DNA of 64,000 nt from DATEDA01 sp963789885 (lineage in GTDB: Bacteria; Pseudomonadota; Gammaproteobacteria; Burkholderiales; SG8-39), in contig CAWBNB010000030.1 in the NCBI GenBank assembly GCA_963789885.1, positions 124,001 through 188,000 on the forward strand, read 5' to 3'. Shown piece by piece: positions 41,580 through 51,009 of the stretch. Each line of letters starts with the position of its first letter. Within the stretch, counting starts at the first letter, position 1. The position numbers and the translations under genes were made by a program. The notes beneath the pieces were generated by a model, which saw only the letters and a program-made list of their open reading frames with translations, searched no databases and was not told the DNA's origin.

Positions 41580-42350
41580 TCAAGCGAGCTTCCCCGCCGC
41601 GACGCCGAGGTGGCGGTCGAGGATTTCGGTCTCGCGCCCGAGCTCCGCCGGCGTCCCCCGGAACACGAACTGCCCGGACGAGAGGACGTACAGATAGTCC
41701 GCGACTTCCAGCGCGAGCGCGAGATTCTGCTCGACCAGAAGGATAGCGTGCCCCTGCGCCCGCAGGCGCTTCATGATCTCGCCGACCTGCTGCACCAGGC
41801 GCGGCGCGAGGCCTTCCGAGGGCTCGTCCATCAGGATCAGGTCGGGATTCGCCATCAGCGCGCGGCCGATCGCGAGCATCTGCTGCTCGCCGCCCGAGAG
41901 CGCGCTGCCGAGGTGGCCGATCCGCTCGCCAAGCTGCGGGAACTCGGCGAGCACCGCGGCGAGGTCCCAGCGCCGCTGGCCGTCGCGCGCCGCGGCGCCG
42001 CGCCGGCCGGCGAGCGCGCTCGTCGGCAGCAGCAGGTTCTCGCGCACGGTGAGCGAGCGGAAGATCCGCCGCCCCTGCGGCACGATCGCCATGCCGTCCT
42101 GCGCGATCGCGTACGCCGGCCGCCCGCGGAGCGGTGCGCCCTTGAATGTCACCTCGCCCTCGCGCGGCGGGGTGAGGCCTGCCACCGACCGGATCAGCGT
42201 GGTCTTGCCCATGCCGTTCCGGCCGAGGATCGCGACGATCGTGCCCGCACGGAGCTCGAGGTCGAGGCCCTGCAGCACGTAGCTGTCGCCGTAGTAGGTG
42301 TGGATGCCGCGGACCGAGAGCAGCGGTTCAGCGCGTGTGGCGTCAAACAT
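41580..42350 (-). CDS. livF: Branched-chain/amide-type ABC transporter ATP-binding protein LivF
   Basis: A 256-residue ATPase: Walker A GRNGMGKTT, VPQGRRIFRSLTVRENL (LivF-type Q-loop), signature LSGGEQQM, Walker B LILMDEPSEGLAP and LLVEQN. GRNGMGKTT and EPSEGLAP are LivF/UrtE hallmarks. Its start overlaps the livG end by eight bases. It pairs with LivG to drive LivHM; the ligand set here is more likely an amide than leucine, given the formamidase. Confidence 0.93.
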   Translation of the reverse strand: MFDATRAEPLLSVRGIHTYYGDSYVLQGLDLELRAGTIVAILGRNGMGKTTLIRSVAGLTPPREGEVTFKGAPLRGRPAYAIAQDGMAIVPQGRRIFRSLTVRENLLLPTSALAGRRGAAARDGQRRWDLAAVLAEFPQLGERIGHLGSALSGGEQQMLAIGRALMANPDLILMDEPSEGLAPRLVQQVGEIMKRLRAQGHAILLVEQNLALALEVADYLYVLSSGQFVFRGTPAELGRETEILDRHLGVAAGKLA

Positions 42351-43089
42351 GACCGAAGTACACCTCGCGCACCTCGGGGTTGGCCTGCACCTCGTCCGGC
42401 GGGCCTTCGAGGATGACCCTGCCGCGATGGAGGACGGTGACGCGGTCGGCGAGGCCGAGCGCCACGTCCATGTCGTGCTCGATCATCACGAGCGTTATGT
42501 CGCGCGGCAGCCGCCCGATCGTCTGCGAGATCCGCTGCCGCTCGCTTGGGCTGAGGCCGGCGCAGGGCTCGTCGAGGAGGAGCACGCGCGGATTCGCGTT
42601 GAGCGCCAGCGCGAGCTCGAGCTGGCGGCGCTCACCGTAGGAGAGCAGGCGCGCCGGCGTCTCCGCCCGCTGCTCGAGGCCGACGCGCGCGAGGCCGTCC
42701 ATCGCCCGCGCCCGGACCGCGTGGAACGCGCCGACCGGCCGGTGCAGAATCCACTTGCGCCGGTCGGTGCCGAGCAGCGCGAGGATCATGTTCTCGATCA
42801 CGGCGAGGTCGGCGAACACGTTCGAGATCTGGAACGTGCGACTCATCCCGAGCGCGGTCCGGCGCGGCTCGGCGAGACGGGTAATCTCGCGGCCGAAGAG
42901 GCGGACCTCGCCGGCGCTCGGCCATAGCGTGCCGGTGATGCAATGGAAGAGCGTCGTCTTGCCGGCGCCGTTCGGGCCGATCAGCACGCGCCGCTCGCCC
43001 GCCGGCACGGCGAAGCTCACGCCGTCGACCGCGCGCAGGCCGCCGAACTCCTTCGACAGCCCGTCGACCCGGATGGCGGCGTCGCTCAT
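42343..43089 (-). CDS. livG: Branched-chain/amide-type ABC transporter ATP-binding protein LivG
   Basis: A 248-residue ATPase: Walker A GPNGAGKTT, TFQISNVFADLAVIENM (LivG Q-loop), LLSYGERRQLELALAL in place of a strict LSGGQ signature, as is usual for this subfamily, Walker B LLLDEPCAGLSPSE and MIEHDMD. The ATG follows repeat copy B and overlaps the livM stop (ATGA). Confidence 0.93.
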   Translation of the reverse strand: MSDAAIRVDGLSKEFGGLRAVDGVSFAVPAGERRVLIGPNGAGKTTLFHCITGTLWPSAGEVRLFGREITRLAEPRRTALGMSRTFQISNVFADLAVIENMILALLGTDRRKWILHRPVGAFHAVRARAMDGLARVGLEQRAETPARLLSYGERRQLELALALNANPRVLLLDEPCAGLSPSERQRISQTIGRLPRDITLVMIEHDMDVALGLADRVTVLHRGRVILEGPPDEVQANPEVREVYFGHV

Positions 43090-44093
43090 TGGACCACCCT
43101 CGCGCTCCGCGCTCGGGATTCGCCCTCGGGACGGCCCGGCGGGCTCATGCCGGAGCGGTCCGCGGGCGGCCGACGCGCGCGCAGCTGGCCGGCGATCCCC
43201 ATGATCCCCGCCGGCGCCCACAGCACGGTGGCGATGAAGACGATCCCGAGCACCGCGGCGTACAGCTCGAAGAAGCTCGACACCCAGTTGCGCAGGCCGA
43301 GGATGATCCCGGACCCGAGGAACGGGCCGATCACGGTGCCGCTGCCGCCGATGATCGCCATCAGCACCGCCTCGACCGAGATCGGGAACGAGGCGGACAC
43401 CGGGTTCACGAAGCGGTTGTAGTAGACGTAGAGGACGCCGGCAAAGCTCGCGAGCGCGCCCGACAGCACGAACGCGGCGTAGAGGTGCAATCCGGTGCGG
43501 TAGCCGAGGCTGCGCATGCGCGATTCGCTCGCCTTGATCCCGCGCAGCGTCAGCCCGAAGGGGGAGCGGATCAGCACGCGGTAGCCGAGCACGCAGACCG
43601 CGACGATTGCCAGCACCAGGTAGTAGTACTGGGTGTGCGACACGATCGCGAGCGGCCCGGCACCCGGGAACGGCACGTTGGTGACGCCGTTGTCGCCGCC
43701 GGTGAACGACGACCACCGATGCGCGACGCCCCACACGACGTAGCCGAGCGCGAGCGTGACGAGGATGAAGTACACCCCGCGCGTGCGCACCGAGAGGCCG
43801 AAGACGGCCGCGAGGACCGTCCCGAGGGCGAGGCCGGCGGGCGCGGCGAGCGCCGTCGGCACGCCGTACCGGACCTGCAGGATCGCGACGGTGTATGCGG
43901 ACACGGCGAAGAACGAAGCGTGGCAGAGCGAGAAGAGCCCGGCGTGGCCGAGCAGGAGATCGGTCGAGAGCGCGAGCAGGCCGAAGATGAGCATCTGCGT
44001 GGCGAGACCCATCCAGAACGGCCCGGCCGCGAACGGCAGCACGAGGGCCGCCGCCAGCGCCACCAGCAGGACGACGGCGCGCGTGCGGTCCAC
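43086..44093 (-). CDS. livM: Branched-chain/amide-type ABC transporter permease LivM
   Basis: A 335-residue permease with about ten helices; FGLLALSTDLLLGHAGLFSLCHASFFAVSAYT and LRGIKASESRMRSLGY are family marks. The GTG start at 44093 overlaps the livH stop by one base. The last ~20 residues (SPPGRPEGESRARSARVVQ) are coded by repeat copy B, so the repeat has extended or replaced the natural C-terminus. Confidence 0.92.
   Translation of the reverse strand: MDRTRAVVLLVALAAALVLPFAAGPFWMGLATQMLIFGLLALSTDLLLGHAGLFSLCHASFFAVSAYTVAILQVRYGVPTALAAPAGLALGTVLAAVFGLSVRTRGVYFILVTLALGYVVWGVAHRWSSFTGGDNGVTNVPFPGAGPLAIVSHTQYYYLVLAIVAVCVLGYRVLIRSPFGLTLRGIKASESRMRSLGYRTGLHLYAAFVLSGALASFAGVLYVYYNRFVNPVSASFPISVEAVLMAIIGGSGTVIGPFLGSGIILGLRNWVSSFFELYAAVLGIVFIATVLWAPAGIMGIAGQLRARRPPADRSGMSPPGRPEGESRARSARVVQ
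43090..43147. repeat. Intergenic repeat, copy B
   Basis: This is a 58-bp relative of copy A (34128-34191). On the minus strand it starts TGAGCCCGCCGGGCCGTCCC and ends GAGGGTGGTCCA, immediately before the livG ATG. It is read through by livM as its C-terminus. Two copies at unrelated gene junctions point to a dispersed element family. Confidence 0.7.
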
Positions 44094-44953
44094 TACGCCT
44101 CCTTCCCGGCGATGCCGCGCGGCCGCACGAGGAGCAGCACCGCCATCGGCGCGAACAGCACGAAGTACGAGAACTCGGGCAGCAGCCAGCTCCCGAAGGC
44201 GTCGAGCAGGCCGACGACGAGCGCGCCGATCATCGCCCCGCCGAGACTGCCGAGGCCGCCGACGATCACGACCACCAGCGCGTACACGAGAATCTCCCAC
44301 TCCGCGCCGGGGTACAGCGTGAGGAAGGCGCCGCCCGCGACGCCGGCCATCCCGGCGAGGAACGACGCGAACGCCGACACCATCACGAACAGGCGGTCGA
44401 CGTTGATGCCGGTGGCCGCGACCTGCTCGCGGTCGTCGACGCCGGCCCGCACGACCGCGCCGATCTGCGTCTTGCGGTAGAGGATCCAGAGGAGGAGCCC
44501 GACGGCCGCGCCGAGCAGGATCAGCACGAAGCGGTAGGTCGGGTACACGAGCCCGCCGGGCAGCTCGATCGCGCCGCGCAGGGCGACGGGCACGGGGACC
44601 TTGAGGAAATCCCCGCCCCAGATGCGGAGCGCGACGTCGCCGATCACGAACGCGACGCCGACCGTGAGCAGCACCTGCGCGAGATGGTTCTCGCCGGTGC
44701 GGCGGAGGAGGAAGCGGTCGACGAGGTAGCCGAGCACGACCACCGCCAGGCCGCCGGCGACGAGCGCAGCCGCGAAGCTGCCGGTGGCCCGCGCGACCGA
44801 GAGGCCGATGTAGCCGCCGAGCAGGTAGTACGCGCCGTGCGCCATGTTCACGACGCGCATCAGGCCGAACGACAGCGTGAAGCCGCTCGCGAGCAGGAAG
44901 AGCAGCGCGGCGAGCGAGACGCCGTTGATCGCCTGGAGGATGGCGCTCGTCAT
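44093..44953 (-). CDS. livH: Branched-chain/amide-type ABC transporter permease LivH
   Basis: A 286-residue permease with about eight helices. It opens LQAINGVSLAALLFLLASGFTLSFGLMRVVNMAHGAYYLLGGY, the LivH/UrtB signature, and contains RAGVDDREQVAATGINVDRLF, the ATPase-coupling loop. It lies 85 bp downstream of the binding-protein gene, with a hairpin between them. Confidence 0.93.
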   Translation of the reverse strand: MTSAILQAINGVSLAALLFLLASGFTLSFGLMRVVNMAHGAYYLLGGYIGLSVARATGSFAAALVAGGLAVVVLGYLVDRFLLRRTGENHLAQVLLTVGVAFVIGDVALRIWGGDFLKVPVPVALRGAIELPGGLVYPTYRFVLILLGAAVGLLLWILYRKTQIGAVVRAGVDDREQVAATGINVDRLFVMVSAFASFLAGMAGVAGGAFLTLYPGAEWEILVYALVVVIVGGLGSLGGAMIGALVVGLLDAFGSWLLPEFSYFVLFAPMAVLLLVRPRGIAGKEA

Positions 44954-44981
44954 CGGGCGGTTTTCGGGAACGCAGGCGACC

Positions 44982-45001
44982 GCCGCGGCCGGTACCGCGG
45001 C
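44982..45001. promoter_or_regulatory. Hairpin between the binding-protein gene and livH
   Basis: GCCGCGG-CCGGTA-CCGCGGC forms a perfect 7-bp all-GC stem. There is no T-tract. As with the 16854-16882 hairpin, it lies just after a solute-binding-protein gene and may protect its mRNA from 3' decay. Confidence 0.4.
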
Positions 45002-45038
45002 CGCGAGCGAATCGCGCGCGGGGGACGCTAGCGGGGCG

Positions 45039-46268
45039 CTACCGCTTGTACGGCCCCATCTTGAGGAACTCTTCCGGCGTCCAGGTCCAGAACTGCGACA
45101 CCGCCGGGTAGGTCTTGATCGGCACGTTGACCATCACTTCGCCCATGACCGGGTGCTTGATCTTCTGGATGCGGGTGATGTAGACGTTCTGGATCGGGTT
45201 GTCGTAGGCGTCGAGCTTGAGCGGCCCGCGCGGCGCCTTGATCTGCACCGTGCGCATCGCCTTGAGGAACGCCGCGCGATCCTCGACGTTGCCGTTGATC
45301 GAGTCGATCGCGGTCTTGGTCCAGAGCGCGGCGGTGTAGGCCGACTCGGCGAACCACGACGGCAGCCGCTTGTACTTGCGCGCGAAGGCCTCGGTGAACG
45401 CCTTGTTCTCCGGCGTGTCGAGGCCGGCGGCATAGTGCAGCGAGTTGCCGATGAGCCCGAGCGCGCGGTCGTCCATCTGCGGCAGCACGTCCTGGTGCAT
45501 CCAGTAGCCGCCGTAGATCTTGTGCTTCTTGTCCATGCCGAAGTTGAACCACGCCTCGTACAGCCGCAGGCGGTCCACGCCGACCACCTGCGCCGACACG
45601 CCGTCGGTGTCCGGCGGGATGCCGGCGATCGTCGCGCCGTAGTCCTTGGTCCCGACCGGGTTCCAGATGATCTTGGCGACCTTGCCGCCGAGTGCGGTGT
45701 AGGTTCGCACCGCGCCGAGCGTGATCTCGTGGCCGAAGGTGTAGTCCTGGCCGATGAAGGTCACGTTGCGAAGGCCGAGCTCCTTGTAGAGGTACTCGCC
45801 CCACGGGTGGCCGATCTGGCTCGAGGACACGGCGGTCCGCACCACGGTCGGCGTCCGGTCCCACTTGGTGATGTTGTCCGCGCCGGCGGCGTCCATCACC
45901 AGCGGTACGCCGGTCTCCTTGCTGACCTGCGCCACCGCCGGACCCTCGTGGCCGCAGAGCGGGCCGACCATGATGTGCACCTTCTCCTGCAGCACCACGC
46001 GGCGCGCCTGAGTGAGCGCCTGGTCGGGGTTGCAGGTGGTGTCGCCGGTCACGACCTCGACCTTGCGCCCGCCGGCGGTGTACTTCGCCTGCTCCCAGAA
46101 CAGCGTGAACCCGTCCACCATGTCCTTGCCCGGCGAGGCGAGCGGGCCGGTGAGCGGCGGCAGGAGACCGATACGGATCGGGCCGCTCTGCGCGTGCGTG
46201 GCGGGTGCCGTACCGAGCGCGGCGAACGCCGCGATCGAGACGAGCGAACGGAACAAGACGGGTCTCAC
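45039..46268 (-). CDS. LivK/UrtA-type ABC transporter substrate-binding protein
   Basis: A 409-residue periplasmic protein with signal peptide (SLVSIAAFAALGTAPATHAQ) and type I binding fold: IRIGLLPPLTGPLASPGKDMVDGF, VHIMVGPLCGHEGPAVAQVSKETGVPLV, VTFIGQDYTFGHEI. AAAGGAGGATGA precedes the GTG at 46268. It heads the operon with livHMGF and the acetamidase. Amide, urea or an aromatic acid are plausible ligands for this subgroup; the neighbouring formamidase favours an amide. Confidence 0.92.
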   Translation of the reverse strand: MRPVLFRSLVSIAAFAALGTAPATHAQSGPIRIGLLPPLTGPLASPGKDMVDGFTLFWEQAKYTAGGRKVEVVTGDTTCNPDQALTQARRVVLQEKVHIMVGPLCGHEGPAVAQVSKETGVPLVMDAAGADNITKWDRTPTVVRTAVSSSQIGHPWGEYLYKELGLRNVTFIGQDYTFGHEITLGAVRTYTALGGKVAKIIWNPVGTKDYGATIAGIPPDTDGVSAQVVGVDRLRLYEAWFNFGMDKKHKIYGGYWMHQDVLPQMDDRALGLIGNSLHYAAGLDTPENKAFTEAFARKYKRLPSWFAESAYTAALWTKTAIDSINGNVEDRAAFLKAMRTVQIKAPRGPLKLDAYDNPIQNVYITRIQKIKHPVMGEVMVNVPIKTYPAVSQFWTWTPEEFLKMGPYKR

Positions 46269-46343
46269 GGGTCATCCTCCTTTGGAGTTGGCGCGGCGTC
46301 CGCCGACGGCGGCGCGAGCGTTGTTGTCTTGATATGCGAGCGC

Positions 46344-46374
46344 ATTATAGTTACCGTGCTCTCCGCGCTGTCAA
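46344..46374 (-). promoter_or_regulatory. Near-consensus sigma70 promoter of the amide transport operon
   Basis: On the minus strand, TTGACA (46374-46369) and TATAAT (46349-46344) are both perfect hexamers with a 19-bp spacer. This is the strongest promoter in the window. The start site would be near 46337, giving a ~70-base leader before the GTG at 46268. The long spacer suggests activation by a twisting or binding regulator. A weaker plus-strand pair (TTGTTG/TTATAG, 46321-46350) overlaps it, for the gene at 46432. Confidence 0.65.
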
Positions 46375-46431
46375 TCGCGGTGCGCGTGATGCGACGCGGC
46401 ATTCCCAATTCCTATCCCACGAGAGACGACG

Positions 46432-48768
46432 ATGGCTGAGGAGACCCTGCGGTTCGGAAGCGGGCGCGACGCGCTCCGCAGCGAGGACGAGCCGCTCGTC
46501 TGCGGGCGGGGGCGCTTCACCGACGACCTCGCGCCGTCCGGCGCGGCGCACGCCGCGTTCGTGCGTGCGCCGATCGGCCACGGCACGATCCGCTCGATCG
46601 ACGTCGCCGCGGCGGCGAAGATGCCCGGCGTGATCGCGGTCTTCGCCGGCGCCGATCTCGAGCGTGACGGAATCGGCGCGATCCCGCCGGCGGTGCTCCT
46701 CCCCGGGCGCGGCGGGAAGCAGATGTTCGGCGCGGCGATGCCGGTGCTCGCGGCGCAGCGCATCCGTTATGTGGGCGAGCCGTTGGCGATCGTAGTAGCG
46801 GAGACGGCGGCCCTGGCGCAGGACGCCGCCGAGGCGGTGGTGCCCGATCTCGCCGAGCTGCCCGCCGTATCGGACGTCGAGCGCGCCGCGGCACCCGGCG
46901 CGCCGGCGATCTGGGACGAGGCGCCGGGCAACATCTGCCTCGACTGGGAGGACGGCGACGCGGCGGCCGTCGAGGCTGCGTTCGCCAACGCCGCGCACGT
47001 CGCGCGGGTGAAGCTGCTCGACACCCGGGTGGCGGTCGCCGCGATGGAACCGCGCGCCGCGATCGGCGCATGGGACGCCGCGTCCGGACGCTACACGCTG
47101 ACCGCCGGCACGCAGGGCGTCGCGCTCGTGCGGAAGATGCTGGCCGAGTCCGTCTTCAAGTGCCCGCCGCAGCAGATCCGCGTGCTCACGCACGACGTCG
47201 GCGGCGGGTTCGGGATGAAGGTGCAGGTGTACCCGGAGTACGCCGCGCTCCTCTACGCGGCGCGGCGCATCGGGCGGCCGGTCAAATGGCGCGCCTCGCG
47301 GCTCGAGAGCTTCCTCGCCGACACGCCTGGCCGCGACGGGCTGCTCGAAGGGGAGCTGGCGCTCGGCGCGGACGGCAAGTTCCTCGCGTTGCGCGTGCGG
47401 ACCGCCGTCGGCATCGGCGCGTACGCCTCGACCTTCTCGGCGGTGATCGCGACCAACAACACGAAGAACTGCCTGTCGAGCGTGTACGTGATCCCGGCGA
47501 TCCACATCGGCGTGAAGATGGTGTTCACGAACGCGATGCCGCTCGGACCGTACCGCGGCGCCGGCCGGCCGGAAGCGATCTATCTCATCGAGCGGCTGAT
47601 CGACGTCGCGTCGCGCGCGACCGGCATCGACCGCGTGACCTTGCGCCGCCGGAATCTGATCCCGCCCACGGCGATGCCGTACAAGGCGCCGAACTCACCC
47701 GTCTACGACAGCGGCGAGTTCGAGGCGGTGCTCGACAAGGCGCTCGCGCTCGCCGACTGGAACGGATTTGCCGCGCGGCGCGCGGCGTCGGCGCGCGCGG
47801 GCAAGCTGCGGGGCCTCGGCATCTGCTGCTTCCTCGAGGTCGCGGGCGGGAGCCCGCTGCAGGATACCGCGGACCTGCGCTTCGAGGCCGACGGCAAGGT
47901 CGCGCTCCGCCTAGGCGCGCAGGCGATCGGGCAGGGCCATCTCACGACCTTCCCGCCGGTCGTGGCGCAGCGGCTCGGCGTCCCGGTGAGCGCCGTGCGC
48001 CTCGTACAAGGCGACAGCGACGAGGTGCCGGCGGGCCTGCCGACCGTCGCGTCGCGCTCGATGATGATGGCCGGCGGCTCGACGGTGACCGCCTGCGACC
48101 AGGCGATCGACAAGGGGCGGCGGATCGCGAGCCAGCTGTTCGAGGCGGCCGCCGCCGACATCGAGTTCGCGGGCGGGCAGTTCCGCGTGAGCGGCACCGA
48201 CCGCGCGATGCCGATCCTCGAGCTCGCCGCGCGCGCACGCACGGTCACCGGGCTTCCGGAGGATCTCAAGGGCGGCCTCGACACGGTCGCGACGTTCCAG
48301 TCGCCGCAGATGAGCTTCCCGAACGGCTGCCACGTCTGCGAGGTCGAGATCGATCCCGATACCGGCACGGTCGCGGTGGTCGGCTACGCGGCGGTCGACG
48401 ACGTCGGCCGCGTGATGCATCAGACGATCGTGGAAGGGCAGATCCACGGCGGCGTGGCGCAGGGTCTCGGGCAGGTCCTCGGGGAGCGGATCGTGTACGG
48501 TGAGGACGGGCAGCTCCTGACCGCGTCGTTCATGGATTACGTCATGCCGCGTGCGGACGATCTTCCCAGCCTGCGCCTCGGCCACCACGTCGCGCCGTGC
48601 ACCACCAATCCGCTCGGCGTCAAGGGCGCGGGGGAATCCGGCGTCGCCGGTTCGCTCCCTGCCGGGATGAGCGCGGTCCTCGATGCGCTTGCCGAGCGGG
48701 GCGTGACGCACCTCGACCTGCCCGCGACGCCGCTGCGCGTCTGGAGCGCGCTGCAGCGGGGAAGCTGA
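46432..48768 (+). CDS. Molybdenum hydroxylase large subunit (xanthine dehydrogenase/CoxL family)
   Basis: A 778-residue molybdopterin-cytosine-dinucleotide subunit. It has the hammerhead domain (RFTDDLAPSGAAHAAFVRAPIGHG), MoCo-binding blocks HDVGGGFGMKVQVYPEY, GPYRGAGRPEA, and GVKGAGESGVAGS, with the catalytic Glu (~residue 730). No CoxS-type iron-sulphur or CoxM-type FAD subunit genes flank it, which is unusual for this class. It hydroxylates N-heterocycles or aldehydes in studied relatives. It is divergent from the amide transporter. Confidence 0.92.
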   Translation: MAEETLRFGSGRDALRSEDEPLVCGRGRFTDDLAPSGAAHAAFVRAPIGHGTIRSIDVAAAAKMPGVIAVFAGADLERDGIGAIPPAVLLPGRGGKQMFGAAMPVLAAQRIRYVGEPLAIVVAETAALAQDAAEAVVPDLAELPAVSDVERAAAPGAPAIWDEAPGNICLDWEDGDAAAVEAAFANAAHVARVKLLDTRVAVAAMEPRAAIGAWDAASGRYTLTAGTQGVALVRKMLAESVFKCPPQQIRVLTHDVGGGFGMKVQVYPEYAALLYAARRIGRPVKWRASRLESFLADTPGRDGLLEGELALGADGKFLALRVRTAVGIGAYASTFSAVIATNNTKNCLSSVYVIPAIHIGVKMVFTNAMPLGPYRGAGRPEAIYLIERLIDVASRATGIDRVTLRRRNLIPPTAMPYKAPNSPVYDSGEFEAVLDKALALADWNGFAARRAASARAGKLRGLGICCFLEVAGGSPLQDTADLRFEADGKVALRLGAQAIGQGHLTTFPPVVAQRLGVPVSAVRLVQGDSDEVPAGLPTVASRSMMMAGGSTVTACDQAIDKGRRIASQLFEAAAADIEFAGGQFRVSGTDRAMPILELAARARTVTGLPEDLKGGLDTVATFQSPQMSFPNGCHVCEVEIDPDTGTVAVVGYAAVDDVGRVMHQTIVEGQIHGGVAQGLGQVLGERIVYGEDGQLLTASFMDYVMPRADDLPSLRLGHHVAPCTTNPLGVKGAGESGVAGSLPAGMSAVLDALAERGVTHLDLPATPLRVWSALQRGS

Positions 48769-48771
48769 CGG

Positions 48772-49704
48772 TTGTCGCCCCCGTCGCGCGGGCGGGTGTT
48801 CGCCGTGCTCGCCGCCGGCGTCGCCGTCATGTCGACGGCCTCGATCCTGATCCGCTGGCTGCAGGCCGCGGGCGTGCCGTCGCTCTCGATCGCCGCGTGG
48901 CGGCTCGCGCTCGCTGCACTCATCCTCGCCCCGCTCGTCCTCGCCCGGCACCGCGCGGAGCTCGCGCGCCTCGGCGCGCGCGAGTGGCTGCTCGCGGCCG
49001 CCGCCGGCGCGTTCCTCGCCGCGCATTTCGCCGCCTGGATCCTCTCGCTCGAATACACGACGGTCGCATCGAGCGTTGCGCTGGTGACGACGAACCCGAT
49101 CTGGATCGGGATCGCCTCGTGGCTCCTTTTTCGCGAGCGCCTCGGCCGATCGATGGTGCTCGCGATCGGGCTCGCGATCGCGGGCAGCGCGGTGGTCTTT
49201 CTCGCCGACGGCGGCAAGGCCGCGCCGGGCGGCAGCGCGCCAGCGCTCGGGAACGCGCTCGCGCTCGTCGGGTCGTTCACGATCTGCGGGTATCTGCTGA
49301 TCGGGCGGGGCCTGCGGCGCTCGATCCCGCTCGTGCCGTACGTCGGCGTCGTCTACGCCGCTGCTGCCGCCTGCCTGATCGTGCTCGCGGTCGCGGCGGG
49401 TGCGCCGCTCGCGGGGTTCGCGCGCGAGTCGTGGCTGCTGCTCCTCGCGCTCGCGGTCGGGCCGCAGCTCCTCGGCCACTCGAGCTTCAACTGGGCGCTG
49501 AAATACCTGTCGGCGACGCTGATCGCGCTCGCGATCCTCGGCGAGCCGGTCGGTTCGACGGTGCTCGCGTGGTGGCTGCTCGGCGAGCCGGTCGGGGCGG
49601 TCAAGCTCGGCGGGATGGCCCTGCTCCTCACCGGGATCTTCCTGGCGGCCCGCTCGGCGGGGAGCGAGGGGCCGCGCCTCGCGCCGGCCCCCGGAACGGG
49701 CTAA
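48772..49704 (+). CDS. DMT/EamA-family transporter
   Basis: A 310-residue protein with ten hydrophobic helices and the duplicated EamA pattern (STASILIRWLQAAGVPSLSIAAWRLALAAL; later QLLGHSSFNWALKYLSATLIALAILGEPVGSTVLAW). It is probably an inner-membrane exporter or permease for a metabolite. The start is TTG three bases after the molybdenum hydroxylase stop, with no clear ribosome-binding site, so coupling is likely. Some homologues act on S-adenosylmethionine, amino acids or purines; the substrate is not evident. Confidence 0.85.
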   Translation: MSPPSRGRVFAVLAAGVAVMSTASILIRWLQAAGVPSLSIAAWRLALAALILAPLVLARHRAELARLGAREWLLAAAAGAFLAAHFAAWILSLEYTTVASSVALVTTNPIWIGIASWLLFRERLGRSMVLAIGLAIAGSAVVFLADGGKAAPGGSAPALGNALALVGSFTICGYLLIGRGLRRSIPLVPYVGVVYAAAAACLIVLAVAAGAPLAGFARESWLLLLALAVGPQLLGHSSFNWALKYLSATLIALAILGEPVGSTVLAWWLLGEPVGAVKLGGMALLLTGIFLAARSAGSEGPRLAPAPGTG

Positions 49705-49737
49705 CATCAACACCCCGCTCCGCTGCCGTCTCCCGCC

Positions 49738-50925
<1,188 letters not shown>

Positions 50926-50973
50926 AGCGAGAAAACCGATGCCGAAGGCAGCGCTTTTCCTGACCTTGGGGAG

Positions 50974-50997
50974 CACGAGGGGCTGTGGCCCCTCGTG
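50974..50997 (+). promoter_or_regulatory. 10-bp hairpin in the gap between the two dehydrogenase genes
   Basis: CACGAGGGGC-TGTG-GCCCCTCGTG is a perfect 10-bp stem ending 12 bases before the ATG at 51010. No T-tract follows. It would sit over the region where a ribosome-binding site is expected (none is visible), so it may limit translation of the second subunit or act as an mRNA stabiliser. Confidence 0.45.
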
Positions 50998-51009
50998 TCG
51001 TGTGTAATC

